Of a stretch of 64,000 bases of DNA, positions 1 to 9,193 are shown in pieces (position 1 is the first letter of the stretch; each line of letters begins with the position of its first letter). Source of the DNA: Streptomyces sp. NRRL S-87 (GTDB lineage: Bacteria; Actinomycetota; Actinomycetes; Streptomycetales; Streptomycetaceae); the NCBI RefSeq assembly GCF_000719335.1, contig NZ_JOGB01000007.1:105015-169014 (forward strand), written 5' to 3'. Made by a program: the position numbers and the translations under genes. The notes under the pieces were generated by a model. It saw only the letters and a list, made by a program, of their open reading frames with translations, was not told the DNA's origin and did no database searches.

Positions 1-1362
1 TCGTACTGGCTCGACGACCCCGGCAAGCCCGCCCCGCTGCCCGCCCTCACGGCGGACGAGCACTGCGACCTCCTGGTCGTGGGCGGCGGCTACAGCGGCC
101 TGTGGACCGCGCTGCTGGCCAAGGAGCGGGACCCCGGCCGGGACGTCGTACTGATCGAGAGCCGTGAGGTGGGCTGGGCCGCCTCCGGCCGCAACGGCGG
201 CTTCTGCGCCGCCTCCCTCACGCACGGGCTCTACAACGGGCTGACCCGCTGGCCCGACGAGCTGGCCAAGCTCGAGGAGCTGGGCGCGCGCAACCTCGAC
301 GCCATCGAGGAGGCCGTGGCCCGCTACGGCATCGACTGCGACTTCGAGCGCACCGGCGAGATCGACGTGGCCACCGAGCCCCACCAGGTGGAGGAGCTCA
401 AGGAGCTGCACGCCGAGGCCGAGCGCCTCGGCCTCGGCGGCGGTTACGAGTTCCTCGACCGCGAGGCGCTGCGCGCCGAGGTCGACTCGCCCACCTTTCT
501 CGGCGGCCTGTGGGACCGCGACGGCGTGGCCATGCTGAACCCGGCCAAGCTGGCGTGGGGCCTCAAGCAGGCCTGCCTCGACCTCGGCGTGCGGATCTAC
601 GAGAACACCCGCGGCCTGTCGCTCAGGTCCACCGGCCCCGGCATGGCCGTGACCACCCCCTACGGTCGGATCCTGGCCCGCCGGGTGGCGCTGGGCACCA
701 ACATCTTCCCGTCGCTGGTCAAGCGCCTGCGCCCGTACACCGTCCCGGTGTACGACTACGCCCTGATGACCGAGCAGCTCACCCCCGAGCAGGTGGCGTC
801 GATCGGCTGGAAGCGGCGCCAGGGCATGGGCGACAGCGCCAACCAGTTCCACTACTTCCGGATCACCCCCGACCGGCGCATCCTGTGGGGCGGCTACGAC
901 GCCATCTACCCGTACGGCGGAAAGCTCGACTCCGAGTACGACCACCGCCCGGAGACCTACCTGAAGCTGGCCGGCCACTTCTTCGACTGCTTCCCGCAGC
1001 TGGAGGGGATCCGCTTCAGCCACGCCTGGGGCGGCGCGATCGACACCTGCTCGCGCTTCTCGGCCTTCTTCGGCACCGCCCACTCCGGCAAGGTCGCCTA
1101 CGCGGCCGGTTTCACCGGCCTGGGCGTGGGCGCCACGCGGTTCGGCGCGGACGTCATGCTCGACATGCTGGCGGGAGAGCGCACCGAGCGGACCGAGCTG
1201 GAGATGGTCCGCAAGAAGCCGATGCCGTTCCCGCCCGAGCCCTTCAAGTGGACCGGCATCTCGCTCACCAAGTGGTCCCTGGCGCGGGCCGACGAGCGCG
1301 CCGGACGGCGCAACCTGTGGCTGAAGGCGCTCGACAGGTTCGGCCTCGGCTTCGACAGCTGA
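1..1362 (+). CDS. FAD-dependent amine oxidoreductase, PuuB-like (5' truncated by window edge)
   Basis: The reading frame is already open at base 1, and 453 residues are visible, so the true start lies a little upstream of the window. A dinucleotide-binding motif, VVGGGYSGLW, appears at about visible residues 26-35, as expected for the DAO/glycine-oxidase flavoprotein fold. A C-terminal GFTGLGVG segment matches the second FAD-contacting region of this family. The family includes gamma-glutamylputrescine oxidase (PuuB), which deaminates glutamylated putrescine to an aldehyde. The nearby GABA aminotransferase, PucR regulator and aldehyde dehydrogenase make a polyamine/GABA role likely, but the substrate is inferred. 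Other DAO-family substrates such as sarcosine-type amines are possible. It ends just before a repeat-rich spacer and a strong hairpin. Confidence 0.8.
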   Translation, partial: SYWLDDPGKPAPLPALTADEHCDLLVVGGGYSGLWTALLAKERDPGRDVVLIESREVGWAASGRNGGFCAASLTHGLYNGLTRWPDELAKLEELGARNLDAIEEAVARYGIDCDFERTGEIDVATEPHQVEELKELHAEAERLGLGGGYEFLDREALRAEVDSPTFLGGLWDRDGVAMLNPAKLAWGLKQACLDLGVRIYENTRGLSLRSTGPGMAVTTPYGRILARRVALGTNIFPSLVKRLRPYTVPVYDYALMTEQLTPEQVASIGWKRRQGMGDSANQFHYFRITPDRRILWGGYDAIYPYGGKLDSEYDHRPETYLKLAGHFFDCFPQLEGIRFSHAWGGAIDTCSRFSAFFGTAHSGKVAYAAGFTGLGVGATRFGADVMLDMLAGERTERTELEMVRKKPMPFPPEPFKWTGISLTKWSLARADERAGRRNLWLKALDRFGLGFDS

Positions 1363-1364
1363 CC

Positions 1365-1475
1365 GGACGAGCCGCTGCCCGAACGAGCGTGACCGCATGA
1401 GCGGCTGAGCGGACGAGCGGACGAGCGGCTGACCGTACCAGCGGCTGACCGTACGAGCGGCTGACCGTACGAGCG
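1365..1475. repeat. Imperfect tandem repeats, including three exact 16-bp units
   Basis: Immediately after the oxidoreductase stop codon there is a run of short GAGCGG/GACGAG-type repeats. Three exact copies of the unit GCGGCTGACCGTAC occur 16 bp apart (starting at about 1425, 1441 and 1457). I see no coding potential here. The repeats sit directly in front of a terminator-like hairpin. Confidence 0.7.
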
Positions 1476-1481
1476 CGGTGC

Positions 1482-1508
1482 GTGCGCCCCCGGGGCCCGG
1501 GGGCGCAC
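1482..1508. terminator. Strong GC hairpin after the PuuB-like gene
   Basis: A near-perfect inverted repeat with 13-base arms around a single central G starts GTGCGCCCCC and ends GGGGGCGCAC. As RNA it would give a stem of about 10 bp with a 7-base loop. There is no U tract, which is usual for Streptomyces terminators. It most likely ends transcription of the oxidoreductase gene before the downstream orphan gene. Confidence 0.6.
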
Positions 1509-1630
1509 AACCATGATCGAAGCGTGAGCCGGCTCACCACCACCCGGTCGTGGAACCCGCGTCATCGCCGGCTCCCACCCCGCTCTCCCTCCTACGACAC
1601 ACCGTCGCAACGGAGGGAGAGCAGGGAGAG

Positions 1631-2116
1631 ATGGCGCGCTCGGAGAGCCCAGCGACGAAATCCGCGGTGGAGTGGCTGGTGTCCGTGGCCCCGGACCCCG
1701 ACGCCTGCCGCTGGGACTGGGAGCGCAACCCCCTCGGGGTCGCCCTGCTCCCGGCCGGTAGGCACTGGGACGTCCTGATCCTGCCCGGCGTCCTCGGCCG
1801 TCCCGCGCTGGACCTACTCGCCCGCCTCGTCACCCGGCCCGGCCCGGTGCTCGCCGACTTCGGCGGCTCCAGGCTGGGCTTCTTCGTGCCCGCCGGCACC
1901 GCCGCCCGCTGGCTCGGCACCGGTGTACGGGCCGCCGGACGCGGCAACTGGATCGTCGTGCCGTACCCCGGGCGGGACACCGGCGGGGTGCGTTGGCTGG
2001 TGGCCCCGGACGGCACGGGCACGCTCACGGACCCCGCCCTGCTGGAGCTCGCCCTGCACGAGGCGGCGGCGCTGGTCGCGGAGCGGGGCGCGGGGGAGCA
2101 GGGGGGCTCCCCCTGA
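1631..2116 (+). CDS. Small hypothetical protein, possibly derived from a primase-polymerase N-terminal domain
   Basis: 161 residues. The ATG at 1631 was chosen because a GGAGGGAGAGCAGGGAGAG stretch sits just upstream; the reading frame stays open further 5'. The protein has a central GFFVPAGTAARW segment followed by a G-W-x-V-P-x-P block and RWLVAPDG. That pattern recalls the end of the bifunctional primase/polymerase N-terminal domain found in actinomycete replication proteins. The catalytic acidic residues of that fold are not evident to me, so enzymatic activity is doubtful. No signal peptide or membrane helix is seen. It stands alone between a terminator hairpin and the convergent PAP2 gene. 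The assignment is tentative. Confidence 0.6.
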   Translation: MARSESPATKSAVEWLVSVAPDPDACRWDWERNPLGVALLPAGRHWDVLILPGVLGRPALDLLARLVTRPGPVLADFGGSRLGFFVPAGTAARWLGTGVRAAGRGNWIVVPYPGRDTGGVRWLVAPDGTGTLTDPALLELALHEAAALVAERGAGEQGGSP

Positions 2117-2278
2117 CCACCAAGTCAGTACCGCCGTGCGCCCGCTGGCTTGACACCGGCACGGGTGGACCGCGGCGCGTACGCCACCCACGGCAGCTGG
2201 CCCGGCTGCGCGGCCCGATGACCGGGTCGGTCAACTGGGACCGTCCGGCGGCTGGGAGTTCTCGGAGAACTTCGACGC

Positions 2279-3202
2279 CTACTTCTGCGGGTCGCCTGCG
2301 GAAGGGGGGTCGGCCTCGGAGCGCCTGCCGCGCACCACCCGGGCGCTCGCCAGCGCCACCGGGGCCAGCAGCAGGACGCTCAGGCACCCGCTGGCCAGCA
2401 CGTCCAGCGGCCAGTGCCAGCCGCGCAGCACCAGGCCGACGGCCGTCGCCCCCGCGAGCGTGAGGGCGGCGGCCATCGGCCACCGCGACCCGCGCCCGTC
2501 CCGGCGCACGTACGGCCGTACGAGCAGCGCGGCACCTGCGTACGCCACCGCGGCCGTCGCCGTGTGCCCGGAGGGGAAGTAGCCGGCCGCCCAGGGCTCC
2601 AGCGGGCCGGGCCGGGCCGTCCACTCCTTGAGGGGGGCGACCACGGCGGGTACCGCGGCCATCGCGAGCCCGGCCGCCGACGGGGGGAGCCACCAGCGCC
2701 GCGCGCCGGCGCGCCGCGCGTGCCACCCGGCGTACGTCATGGCGAGCGCGAGCACGGGTACGGCGACCTGCCCGTTGCCCAGGTCCGCGAGGGGTTCGGT
2801 GACCGAGTCGGGCAGCGCCCGGACCAGCTTCCGGCTCAGCCCCTCGTCGGGCTCCAACAGGGCCCCGGAGACGAGCACCTGCCAGGTCGTCAGGCACAGG
2901 ACCACCGCGGGCAGCGCCACGCGCAGGGCCAGGCGGACGGAGCGGTGCCGCGTGGAGACGGCCCGTACGAGGGCCCGGGAGAAGGTCGGCCGCCCCGGAA
3001 CAGGGGGGATGGTTCCGGGGCGGCCGCCCGGATCGGATCGCCGCGCGCCCCGGGGGGTTTGGGGCGGGCGGCCGTCCGATCGGTGAGGATTGCCGGGGCC
3101 GTCGGCCTCGGCGGGGTGGGTGCAGGCACGACCGGTGGTGAGCTGGGGAAGCTCGCAGCCGGCTTCGTCCGCGGTCTCCCGCGGGCGGGGTGTCTCACTC
3201 AT
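2279..3202 (-). CDS. PAP2-family membrane phosphatase
   Basis: This is an integral membrane phosphatase of the type-2 phosphatidic acid phosphatase family, which typically removes phosphate from lipid phosphates or undecaprenyl pyrophosphate at the membrane. The three phosphatase motifs are visible: KEWTARPGP (lysine and arginine), PSGHTAT (serine-histidine) and RGWHWPLDV (arginine, histidine, aspartate). Several hydrophobic helices separate them. The ATG at 3202 gives 307 residues, with an arginine/proline-rich N-terminus of about 80 residues before the first helix. No convincing ribosome binding site precedes it, so a later GTG closer to the first helix is a real alternative. It is convergent with the small gene at 1631 and has no obvious operon partners. 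Confidence 0.8.
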   Translation of the reverse strand: MSETPRPRETADEAGCELPQLTTGRACTHPAEADGPGNPHRSDGRPPQTPRGARRSDPGGRPGTIPPVPGRPTFSRALVRAVSTRHRSVRLALRVALPAVVLCLTTWQVLVSGALLEPDEGLSRKLVRALPDSVTEPLADLGNGQVAVPVLALAMTYAGWHARRAGARRWWLPPSAAGLAMAAVPAVVAPLKEWTARPGPLEPWAAGYFPSGHTATAAVAYAGAALLVRPYVRRDGRGSRWPMAAALTLAGATAVGLVLRGWHWPLDVLASGCLSVLLLAPVALASARVVRGRRSEADPPSAGDPQK

Positions 3203-3357
3203 CTGCAGAAACCGTACGGCAGCGAAAGGGGGACCGACAGCGGGAACGCCGTCCCGCCATCGGCCCCCCACACCATCTTCACAGTGCCCGACCGGTTACC
3301 GCGGGTACTGCGAAAGGGTGTTCAGGCCAGGGCCGTCGGACGGCCCGGCGCCGTGCC

Positions 3358-4692
3358 TCAGAGGGCCGCCAGCGCGGCCTCGATGACGTCCAGGCCCTCG
3401 TTGAGGAGGTCCTCGCCGATGACCAGCGGGGGCAGGAAGCGGAGCACGTTGCCGTAGGTGCCGCAGGTGAGGACGAGCACGCCCTCGTTGTGGCAGGCCT
3501 TCGCCAGCGCGCCGGCGGCGGCCGCGTTCGGCTCCTTGGTGCCGCGGTCGGTGACCAGCTCGATGGCGATCATGGCGCCGCGGCCGCGGATGTCGCCGAT
3601 GATGTCGTACTTCTCGGCCATCGCGGAGAGGCGGGTCTTCATGACCTCCTCGATGCGCTTGGCCTTGCCGTTGAGGTCGAGCTCCTTCATGGTCTCGATG
3701 GAGCCCAGCGCACCGGCGCAGGCCACCGGGTTGCCGCCGTAGGTGCCGCCGAGGCCGCCCGCGTGCGGGGCGTCCATGATCTCGGCGCGGCCGGTCACGG
3801 CGGCCAGCGGCAGACCGCCGGCGATGCCCTTGGCGGTGGTGATGAGGTCCGGGACGATGCCCTCGTCCTCACAGGCGAACCACTGGCCGGTGCGGCAGAA
3901 GCCGGACTGGATCTCGTCGGCCACGAAGACGATGCCGTTGTCGTTGGCGAACTTCACGATGGCCGGCAGGAAGCCCTTGGCCGGCTCGATGAAGCCGCCC
4001 TCGCCGAGCACCGGCTCGATGATGATCGCGGCGACGTTCTCGGCGCCGATCTGCTTGCTGATCTGGTCGATGGCCTGGGCGGCGGCCTCGGGGCCGCAGT
4101 TCTCCGGGCCGGTGGGCCAGCGGTAGCCGTAGGCGACCGGCACGCGGTAGACCTCGGGGGCGAACGGGCCGAAGCCCTGCTTGTACGGCATGTTCTTCGC
4201 CGTCAGCGCCATCGTGAGGTTGGTGCGGCCGTGGTAGCCGTGGTCGAACACGACGACGGCCTGGCGCTTGGTGTACGAGCGGGCGATCTTGACCGCGTTC
4301 TCGACGGCCTCGGCACCCGAGTTGAACAGCGCGGACTTCTTGGCGTGGTCGCCCGGGGTCAGCTCGGCCAGGGCCTCGCAGACCTCCACGTAGCCCTCGT
4401 AGGGGGTCACCATGAAGCAGGTGTGGGTGAAGTCGGCGAGCTGCGCGGAGGCGCGGCGCACGACCGCCTCGGCGGAGGCGCCGACCGAGGTCACGGCGAT
4501 GCCGGAGCCGAAGTCGATCAGGCGGTTGCCGTCGATGTCCTCGATGATGCCGCCACCCGCGCGGGCCGTGAACACGGGCAGAACGGAGCCCACGCCGCCG
4601 GCCACCGTCTCGAGGCGGCGGGCCTGCAGCTCCTGGGACTTCGGGCCGGGGATCGCGGTGACGAGCTTGCGCTCCTGCGGGACAGCGGTCAT
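3358..4692 (-). CDS. gabT: 4-aminobutyrate aminotransferase
   Basis: A PLP-dependent class-III aminotransferase of 444 residues, the usual GabT length. It transfers the amino group of GABA to 2-oxoglutarate, giving succinate semialdehyde and glutamate in the cytosol. Family motifs are clear: FNSGAEAVENAVKIAR, the FDHGYHGRT segment, an IIEPVLGEGGF block, and FVADEIQSGFCRTG followed by TTAKGIAGGLPL, whose lysine is the PLP Schiff base. The ATG at 4692 is preceded at good spacing by AGGAG, and a longer open frame upstream has no better start. It is transcribed away from the VirD4-like gene, with about 220 bp of shared upstream region. The aldehyde dehydrogenase and PucR regulator nearby suggest a GABA-utilisation regulon. 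Confidence 0.93.
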   Translation of the reverse strand: MTAVPQERKLVTAIPGPKSQELQARRLETVAGGVGSVLPVFTARAGGGIIEDIDGNRLIDFGSGIAVTSVGASAEAVVRRASAQLADFTHTCFMVTPYEGYVEVCEALAELTPGDHAKKSALFNSGAEAVENAVKIARSYTKRQAVVVFDHGYHGRTNLTMALTAKNMPYKQGFGPFAPEVYRVPVAYGYRWPTGPENCGPEAAAQAIDQISKQIGAENVAAIIIEPVLGEGGFIEPAKGFLPAIVKFANDNGIVFVADEIQSGFCRTGQWFACEDEGIVPDLITTAKGIAGGLPLAAVTGRAEIMDAPHAGGLGGTYGGNPVACAGALGSIETMKELDLNGKAKRIEEVMKTRLSAMAEKYDIIGDIRGRGAMIAIELVTDRGTKEPNAAAAGALAKACHNEGVLVLTCGTYGNVLRFLPPLVIGEDLLNEGLDVIEAALAAL

Positions 4693-4913
4693 GGGGGCTC
4701 CTGGGATGGTTCGGACGCACTTGTTCTTCGTCCGCAGGCTAGGCCCGCGCAGGGGGTGGCGGCATGCTCCGTTCGGGAGTGGTGCCCGCGTGTCCTTGTC
4801 CGGTACGGCCATAGGGAGTGTCTTGTGGATCGCGCCGGGATGCGGTCCGCGCGTCCTGCCCGGCCACTAGATTGAACTGCGCAGTCACGGTGAGCGGTCA
4901 GGGGGCAGGGGAC

Positions 4914-7238
4914 ATGGACAGCGAAGGCACGCAGCGGCAGGCGGGTGTGCCCATTCCCGCCCCGGCGGCGCCGGGGGACGCCCCCCGGGTCCCGCCGCCG
5001 CCCGCGCACGCGCCCGCCGCCGGGCCGTCCCTGGTCGAGTGGCTGCGCACGCCCCGGCCCGCCGCGGCGCCTGGGGTGTGGCGCTTCGGGTACACGCCCC
5101 GGCCCGAGCGGGCCGCGGACGAGGTGCCCGACCGCGCCCTGCTCAGCAGCGCGGTGATCTCCTTCCTGGCCTGCGCGCTGCTGTGGTCGCTGCTGCGCAA
5201 CGGGCTGGTCCCGTACCGCTTCTGGACGCTGCCGGTCCGCATGTTCACCCCGAACGACTGGTGGCAGCAGACGAGCGGCGAGCCCGTGGTGCTGGCTGGC
5301 TACGTCGCGAGCTGGGTGTGGGAACTGATCGTCGACATCGGCCTGCTCATCGGCTTCGGTCGACTCGGCAACTGGCGCCTGGCATGGCAGCGGCTGGTGG
5401 TGGCGCGTGGTGCCTGGGCCCAGATCGCGGGCGTGGTGGTGATGATCCTTCTCGTGCTGCGTCTGATCGACGGGGAACAGGTACCGGTGCGCGGACCCGT
5501 CGCGCAGCTCTTCCGCAGCGACGAGGGCTACCGGGTCGTCGACCCCGTGATCAACTTCGCCGTGGTCGTGCTCTTCTCGTGGCTCGGCGGCCTCTTCGGG
5601 CTCGTCCGGGGCCTCGTCGGCGGTCGCCTGGCCCCGGCGGGTGCCGGACCGGTCGCCGCCCCGGCACCCGCCGAGGACCCGGCCGCCTGGCCCGAGCTGC
5701 GGGCCGCGGGACTGGCCGAGGCCGCGGACCGGCTCGGCGCGGAGGCCGCGGGCGGCGGCATGAGCGACGTCGACTACGCCCGGATCCGGCGCGCCTGGCT
5801 GTCCGTACGGGCCGACCCCTCGCGGCTGCGCGCCTTCGCCGAGGCCGTGCGCGTCAAGGGCGCCGGGGCCTGCGTCCACCCGTCCGGGGTGCGCGACCTG
5901 CCCGCCCGGGCGGCCCGCCACGACCTGTTCACCGGCCAGGTGCGGCTCGGGACCGTCGCCGACGCCGAGCGCAACCCGTACGCCCGGCGCGGCACCGGAC
6001 TGGCCCTCGACCCGGCGCTGCTCGGCACCTCCCTGCTGGCCGTCGGCCCCTCCGGAGCGGGCAAGACCGGCCGGCTCGTGCGGCCGGTGGTCGAGTCCCT
6101 CGCGCTGCAGGCACTGGCCGGGCAGGCCGCGGTGATCGCGGTGGGCCCGGCCGGCGGCCGGCTCGGGCCCGACGCGGCGTACGACGTGGTCGTCCGGCTC
6201 GGCGACCCCGACTCCGTGTACGACCTCGACCTGTACGGCGGCACCACCGACCCCGACGAGGCGGCGGGCCTGCTCGCCGAGGCCCTCGCCGGCGACGTGC
6301 CCGGGGCCGACGCACGCCGGGCCGCCACCGCCCTCGCCCAGCTCCTCGGCCCGTTCCGGGCCGCGTACGGGCGCTTCCCCGCGGTGCCCGAACTGCGCCT
6401 GCTCCTCGACGGCGCGCCCGCGGCCCTCGGCGCGCTGCGCGAACTCCTCGGCTCCGCCGGCGACCACGCGCAGCTGCGCGAGCTCGACGCGCGCGAGCGG
6501 CAGGCCGGGCACCCCGGCGATCCGGCGCCGCTGCTCGCCGACCGGGTCGCCCTGCTCGACCGGCCCGCGTTCGCCGGGTTCTTCGACACCAGCGGCAAGG
6601 GGCGCCCCTTCTCGCTGCGCTCGCTGGAGCACCCGCTGCGGGTCCGCATCGACCTGCCCGAGCGCGGGCACGCGGACGCCTCGCGCATGCTCGCCCGGCT
6701 CCTGCTCGCGCAGTTCACCGCCAGCGCGGCCGCGCGGTCGGACCGCTCGCTGTTCGCCTGCCTGGTCCTCGACGACGCCGCGCAGGCGCTGACCCCGGAG
6801 ACCGTGCGCGGGCTCGGGCGGCTGCGCTCGGCGCACGCCGGCGTGGTGCTGACCCTGCGCACGCTGGACGACGTACCCGAGGCGCTGCGCACGCCGCTGT
6901 TCGGCGCGGTGGGCTGCCGGATGGCCTTCGCCGGCGTCACGACCTGGGACGGGCAGCGGTTCGCCGAGGCCTGGGGCACCGAGTGGGTCGAGACCCGGGA
7001 CGTGACCAGCCGCACCGTCTTCGCCGACCAGCCGCTGACCCGGGCGATCCACTCCTTCCGCAAGCTCGTCACCGGCAAGGCCGTCACCACCGACGCGGTC
7101 ACCGTCCGCCAGGTGGAACGGGAGCGCTGGTCGGCCTCCGACCTCGCGCACGCGGTACCGCCGGGGCACGCCGTGCTGTCCGTCACCTCGGTGCGCGGGG
7201 AGCGGGCGGCGCCGCTGCTGGTGGACCTCGAGGGCTGA
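4914..7238 (+). CDS. VirD4/TraG-like membrane ATP-binding protein, orphan
   Basis: 774 residues. A proline-rich cytosolic start is followed by four hydrophobic segments at about residues 78-104, 124-150, 167-187 and 207-235. A large P-loop ATPase domain follows, with Walker A VGPSGAGKT at about 375 and a Walker B-like LVLDDA at about 617. This arrangement resembles type IV coupling proteins (TraG/VirD4) and the FtsK/HerA-type translocases. No relaxase, conjugation or secretion genes are nearby, so the cargo is unknown. The ATG at 4914 follows AGGGGAC. The upstream spacer, shared with divergent gabT, contains a TAGATT hexamer at 4868 that could be a -10 box. The function is inferred from architecture only. 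Confidence 0.7.
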   Translation: MDSEGTQRQAGVPIPAPAAPGDAPRVPPPPAHAPAAGPSLVEWLRTPRPAAAPGVWRFGYTPRPERAADEVPDRALLSSAVISFLACALLWSLLRNGLVPYRFWTLPVRMFTPNDWWQQTSGEPVVLAGYVASWVWELIVDIGLLIGFGRLGNWRLAWQRLVVARGAWAQIAGVVVMILLVLRLIDGEQVPVRGPVAQLFRSDEGYRVVDPVINFAVVVLFSWLGGLFGLVRGLVGGRLAPAGAGPVAAPAPAEDPAAWPELRAAGLAEAADRLGAEAAGGGMSDVDYARIRRAWLSVRADPSRLRAFAEAVRVKGAGACVHPSGVRDLPARAARHDLFTGQVRLGTVADAERNPYARRGTGLALDPALLGTSLLAVGPSGAGKTGRLVRPVVESLALQALAGQAAVIAVGPAGGRLGPDAAYDVVVRLGDPDSVYDLDLYGGTTDPDEAAGLLAEALAGDVPGADARRAATALAQLLGPFRAAYGRFPAVPELRLLLDGAPAALGALRELLGSAGDHAQLRELDARERQAGHPGDPAPLLADRVALLDRPAFAGFFDTSGKGRPFSLRSLEHPLRVRIDLPERGHADASRMLARLLLAQFTASAAARSDRSLFACLVLDDAAQALTPETVRGLGRLRSAHAGVVLTLRTLDDVPEALRTPLFGAVGCRMAFAGVTTWDGQRFAEAWGTEWVETRDVTSRTVFADQPLTRAIHSFRKLVTGKAVTTDAVTVRQVERERWSASDLAHAVPPGHAVLSVTSVRGERAAPLLVDLEG

Positions 7239-7267
7239 GCGGGGGCGCCGTACCCGCGCCCGGGCGG

Positions 7268-7301
7268 CCGGTCCGCCCCTGCCGCAGGCCGGACGGACCG
7301 G
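7268..7301. terminator. Possible terminator after the VirD4-like gene
   Basis: An inverted repeat of CCGGTCCG and CGGACCGG (8-bp arms) is separated by an 18-base spacer that can itself pair in part. It lies about 30 bp past the stop codon. No U tract follows. This is moderate evidence only. Confidence 0.4.
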
Positions 7302-7434
7302 CGGTAACGGCCGGCTCGAACCGAGCTGACCCGACCCCTACGGGGTGGCAGAATCGATCTGAGCCGTTCGTACGCGACGGCGAAAAACCTCCCTGCCGCC
7401 CCTGCCGCCCGCCCTCCGAAAGTGCACGGTCCCG

Positions 7435-9015
7435 ATGCCGCTCACCCTCGCCTCGCTCGTCCAGCACTCGGCGCTCAAACTCAGCGTCCGGGCGGGCGAG
7501 GGCAAGCTGGACACCCCGGTGCGCTGGGCCCACGTCAGCGAGCTGGCCGACCCCGTCCCGTACATGGAGGGCGGGGAGCTGCTGCTGATCACGGCCATGA
7601 CGCTGGACGCGGGGGACCCGGAGGAGATGGGCCGCTACGTCCGCCGGCTCGCCGCGGCCGGGGTGGTCGGCATCGGCTTCGCCGTCGGCGTGAACTACGA
7701 CGAGATCCCGCAGGCCCTGGTCGACGCCGCCCGCGCCGAGGACCTGCCGCTCCTCGAGGTGCCGCGGCGCACCCCGTTCCTCGCCATCTCCAAGGCCGTC
7801 TCCGCCGCGCTGGCGGCCGACCAGTACCGGGCCGTGACCGCCGGCTTCGAGGCGCAGCGCGAGCTCACCCGGGCCGCCCTGTCCGCCGACGGCCCGGCCG
7901 ACCTGCTGGCCAAGCTGGCCGCGCACGTCCACGGCTGGGCCGCGCTCTACGACACCTCCGGCAGCGTGGTCGCCGCCGCGCCCGAGTGGGCGGCCCGCCG
8001 CGCCGCCCGGCTCACCGCCGACGTGGAGCGGCTGCGCGAGCGCCCGGCCCCGGCCAGCGCCGTGGTCGGCGGCACCGAGGACCGGGTCGAGCTGCAGTCC
8101 CTGGGCACCGGTCGGCGGGCCCGCGGCGCCCTGGCCGTCGGCACCGGCGCCCCCCTCGGCACCGCCGAGCGGTACGCCGTCCACTCCGCCGTCGCCCTGC
8201 TGACGCTGACCACCGAGCGCTCCCGCTCCCTGCACGACGCCGAGTCCCGGCTGGGCGCGGCCGTGCTGCGGATGCTCCTCGACGGCGAGCCCGGGCACGC
8301 CCGCGCGGTGGCCGGCGACCTGTACGGGGGGCTGCTCGACGCGCCGTTCCGGCTGGTCATCGTCGAGTCCTCGGCTCCCGAGCAGATCAGTGCCCTGACC
8401 GACGCCGTCGAGTCGGCCGCCGCCCGGGCCGGGGAGGCCGTGCTCGTGGTGCCCGAGACGGCGCGCCTGGTCCTGTTGGCCGCCGACGGCGGGGCGGCCG
8501 TGGGGGCCTGCGCCAACTACGCCGAGGCCCTCGAGGCCCTGCGCGGCAGCGAGGCCGGCGGTGCTCCGGGGGCCGCCGCCGACGACCTCGTGGTGGGCCT
8601 GTCCGCGCCGGCCGGGACCGCCGCGGCCGCCACCGCGTACAAGCAGGCGGACCAGGCCGTGGCTGTGGCCCGGCGGCGCGGCCGGGCCCTGGTCGAGCAC
8701 GAGGACCTCGCCGACGGCTCGGTCCTGCCGCTGCTCGCCGACGACGCCGTACGGGCCTTCGCCGAGGGCACCCTGCGCGCCCTGCGGGAACACGACGCCA
8801 CCGGCCGCGGCGACCTCGTCGCCTCCCTCCAGGCCTGGCTCTCCCGGCACGGCCAGTGGGACGCGGCCGCCGCCGACCTGGGCGTGCACCGGCACACCCT
8901 GCGCTACCGGATGCGGCGTGTGGAGGAGATCCTGGGCCGCTCGCTGGACGATCCGGACGTGCGCATGGAGCTGTGGCTGGCGCTCAAGGCCAGCCCGCCC
9001 GTCCCCGCGCAGTGA
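7435..9015 (+). CDS. PucR-family transcriptional regulator
   Basis: 526 residues with the two-part PucR layout. The N-terminal PucR domain covers about residues 1-125 (WAHVSELADPVPYMEGGELLL). The middle is variable, and a C-terminal helix-turn-helix at about residues 465-520 contains GQWDAAAADLGVHRHTLRYRM. Family members control purine, amino-acid and GABA catabolism. This one lies between gabT and an aldehyde dehydrogenase, so I infer it regulates that pathway, probably as a ligand-responsive activator. The ATG at 7435 is preceded by only a weak ribosome binding site, but the protein starts with the family's usual PLTLASL sequence. About 180 bp separate it from the aldehyde dehydrogenase, room for a regulated promoter. 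Confidence 0.88.
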   Translation: MPLTLASLVQHSALKLSVRAGEGKLDTPVRWAHVSELADPVPYMEGGELLLITAMTLDAGDPEEMGRYVRRLAAAGVVGIGFAVGVNYDEIPQALVDAARAEDLPLLEVPRRTPFLAISKAVSAALAADQYRAVTAGFEAQRELTRAALSADGPADLLAKLAAHVHGWAALYDTSGSVVAAAPEWAARRAARLTADVERLRERPAPASAVVGGTEDRVELQSLGTGRRARGALAVGTGAPLGTAERYAVHSAVALLTLTTERSRSLHDAESRLGAAVLRMLLDGEPGHARAVAGDLYGGLLDAPFRLVIVESSAPEQISALTDAVESAAARAGEAVLVVPETARLVLLAADGGAAVGACANYAEALEALRGSEAGGAPGAAADDLVVGLSAPAGTAAAATAYKQADQAVAVARRRGRALVEHEDLADGSVLPLLADDAVRAFAEGTLRALREHDATGRGDLVASLQAWLSRHGQWDAAAADLGVHRHTLRYRMRRVEEILGRSLDDPDVRMELWLALKASPPVPAQ

Positions 9016-9193
9016 CCGGGGTGACGGGCGTGGCGCACCACCGAGCGGAGTGAAAGCCTCCGATTGGCACCGTGACAAACCGGCGCGACGGCGCGCCCGG
9101 CCACTCCACCCCGGACAAACGACCTTTCGGGCCGCCGGTCCTACCGTGGTGATGACAAGGACACCGCACAACTTCCGAAGGGCCGGGATTCGC

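Noticed and set aside
2025..2897. Open frame antisense and overlapping the PAP2 gene end
   Set aside because: It runs in another frame of the PAP2 gene and its product is arginine-rich shadow sequence; the PAP2 motifs identify the real frame.
3330..3346. GGGCCGTCGGACGGCCC as a terminator for gabT
   Set aside because: The stem is only about 6 bp once a realistic loop is allowed; too weak to list as a feature.
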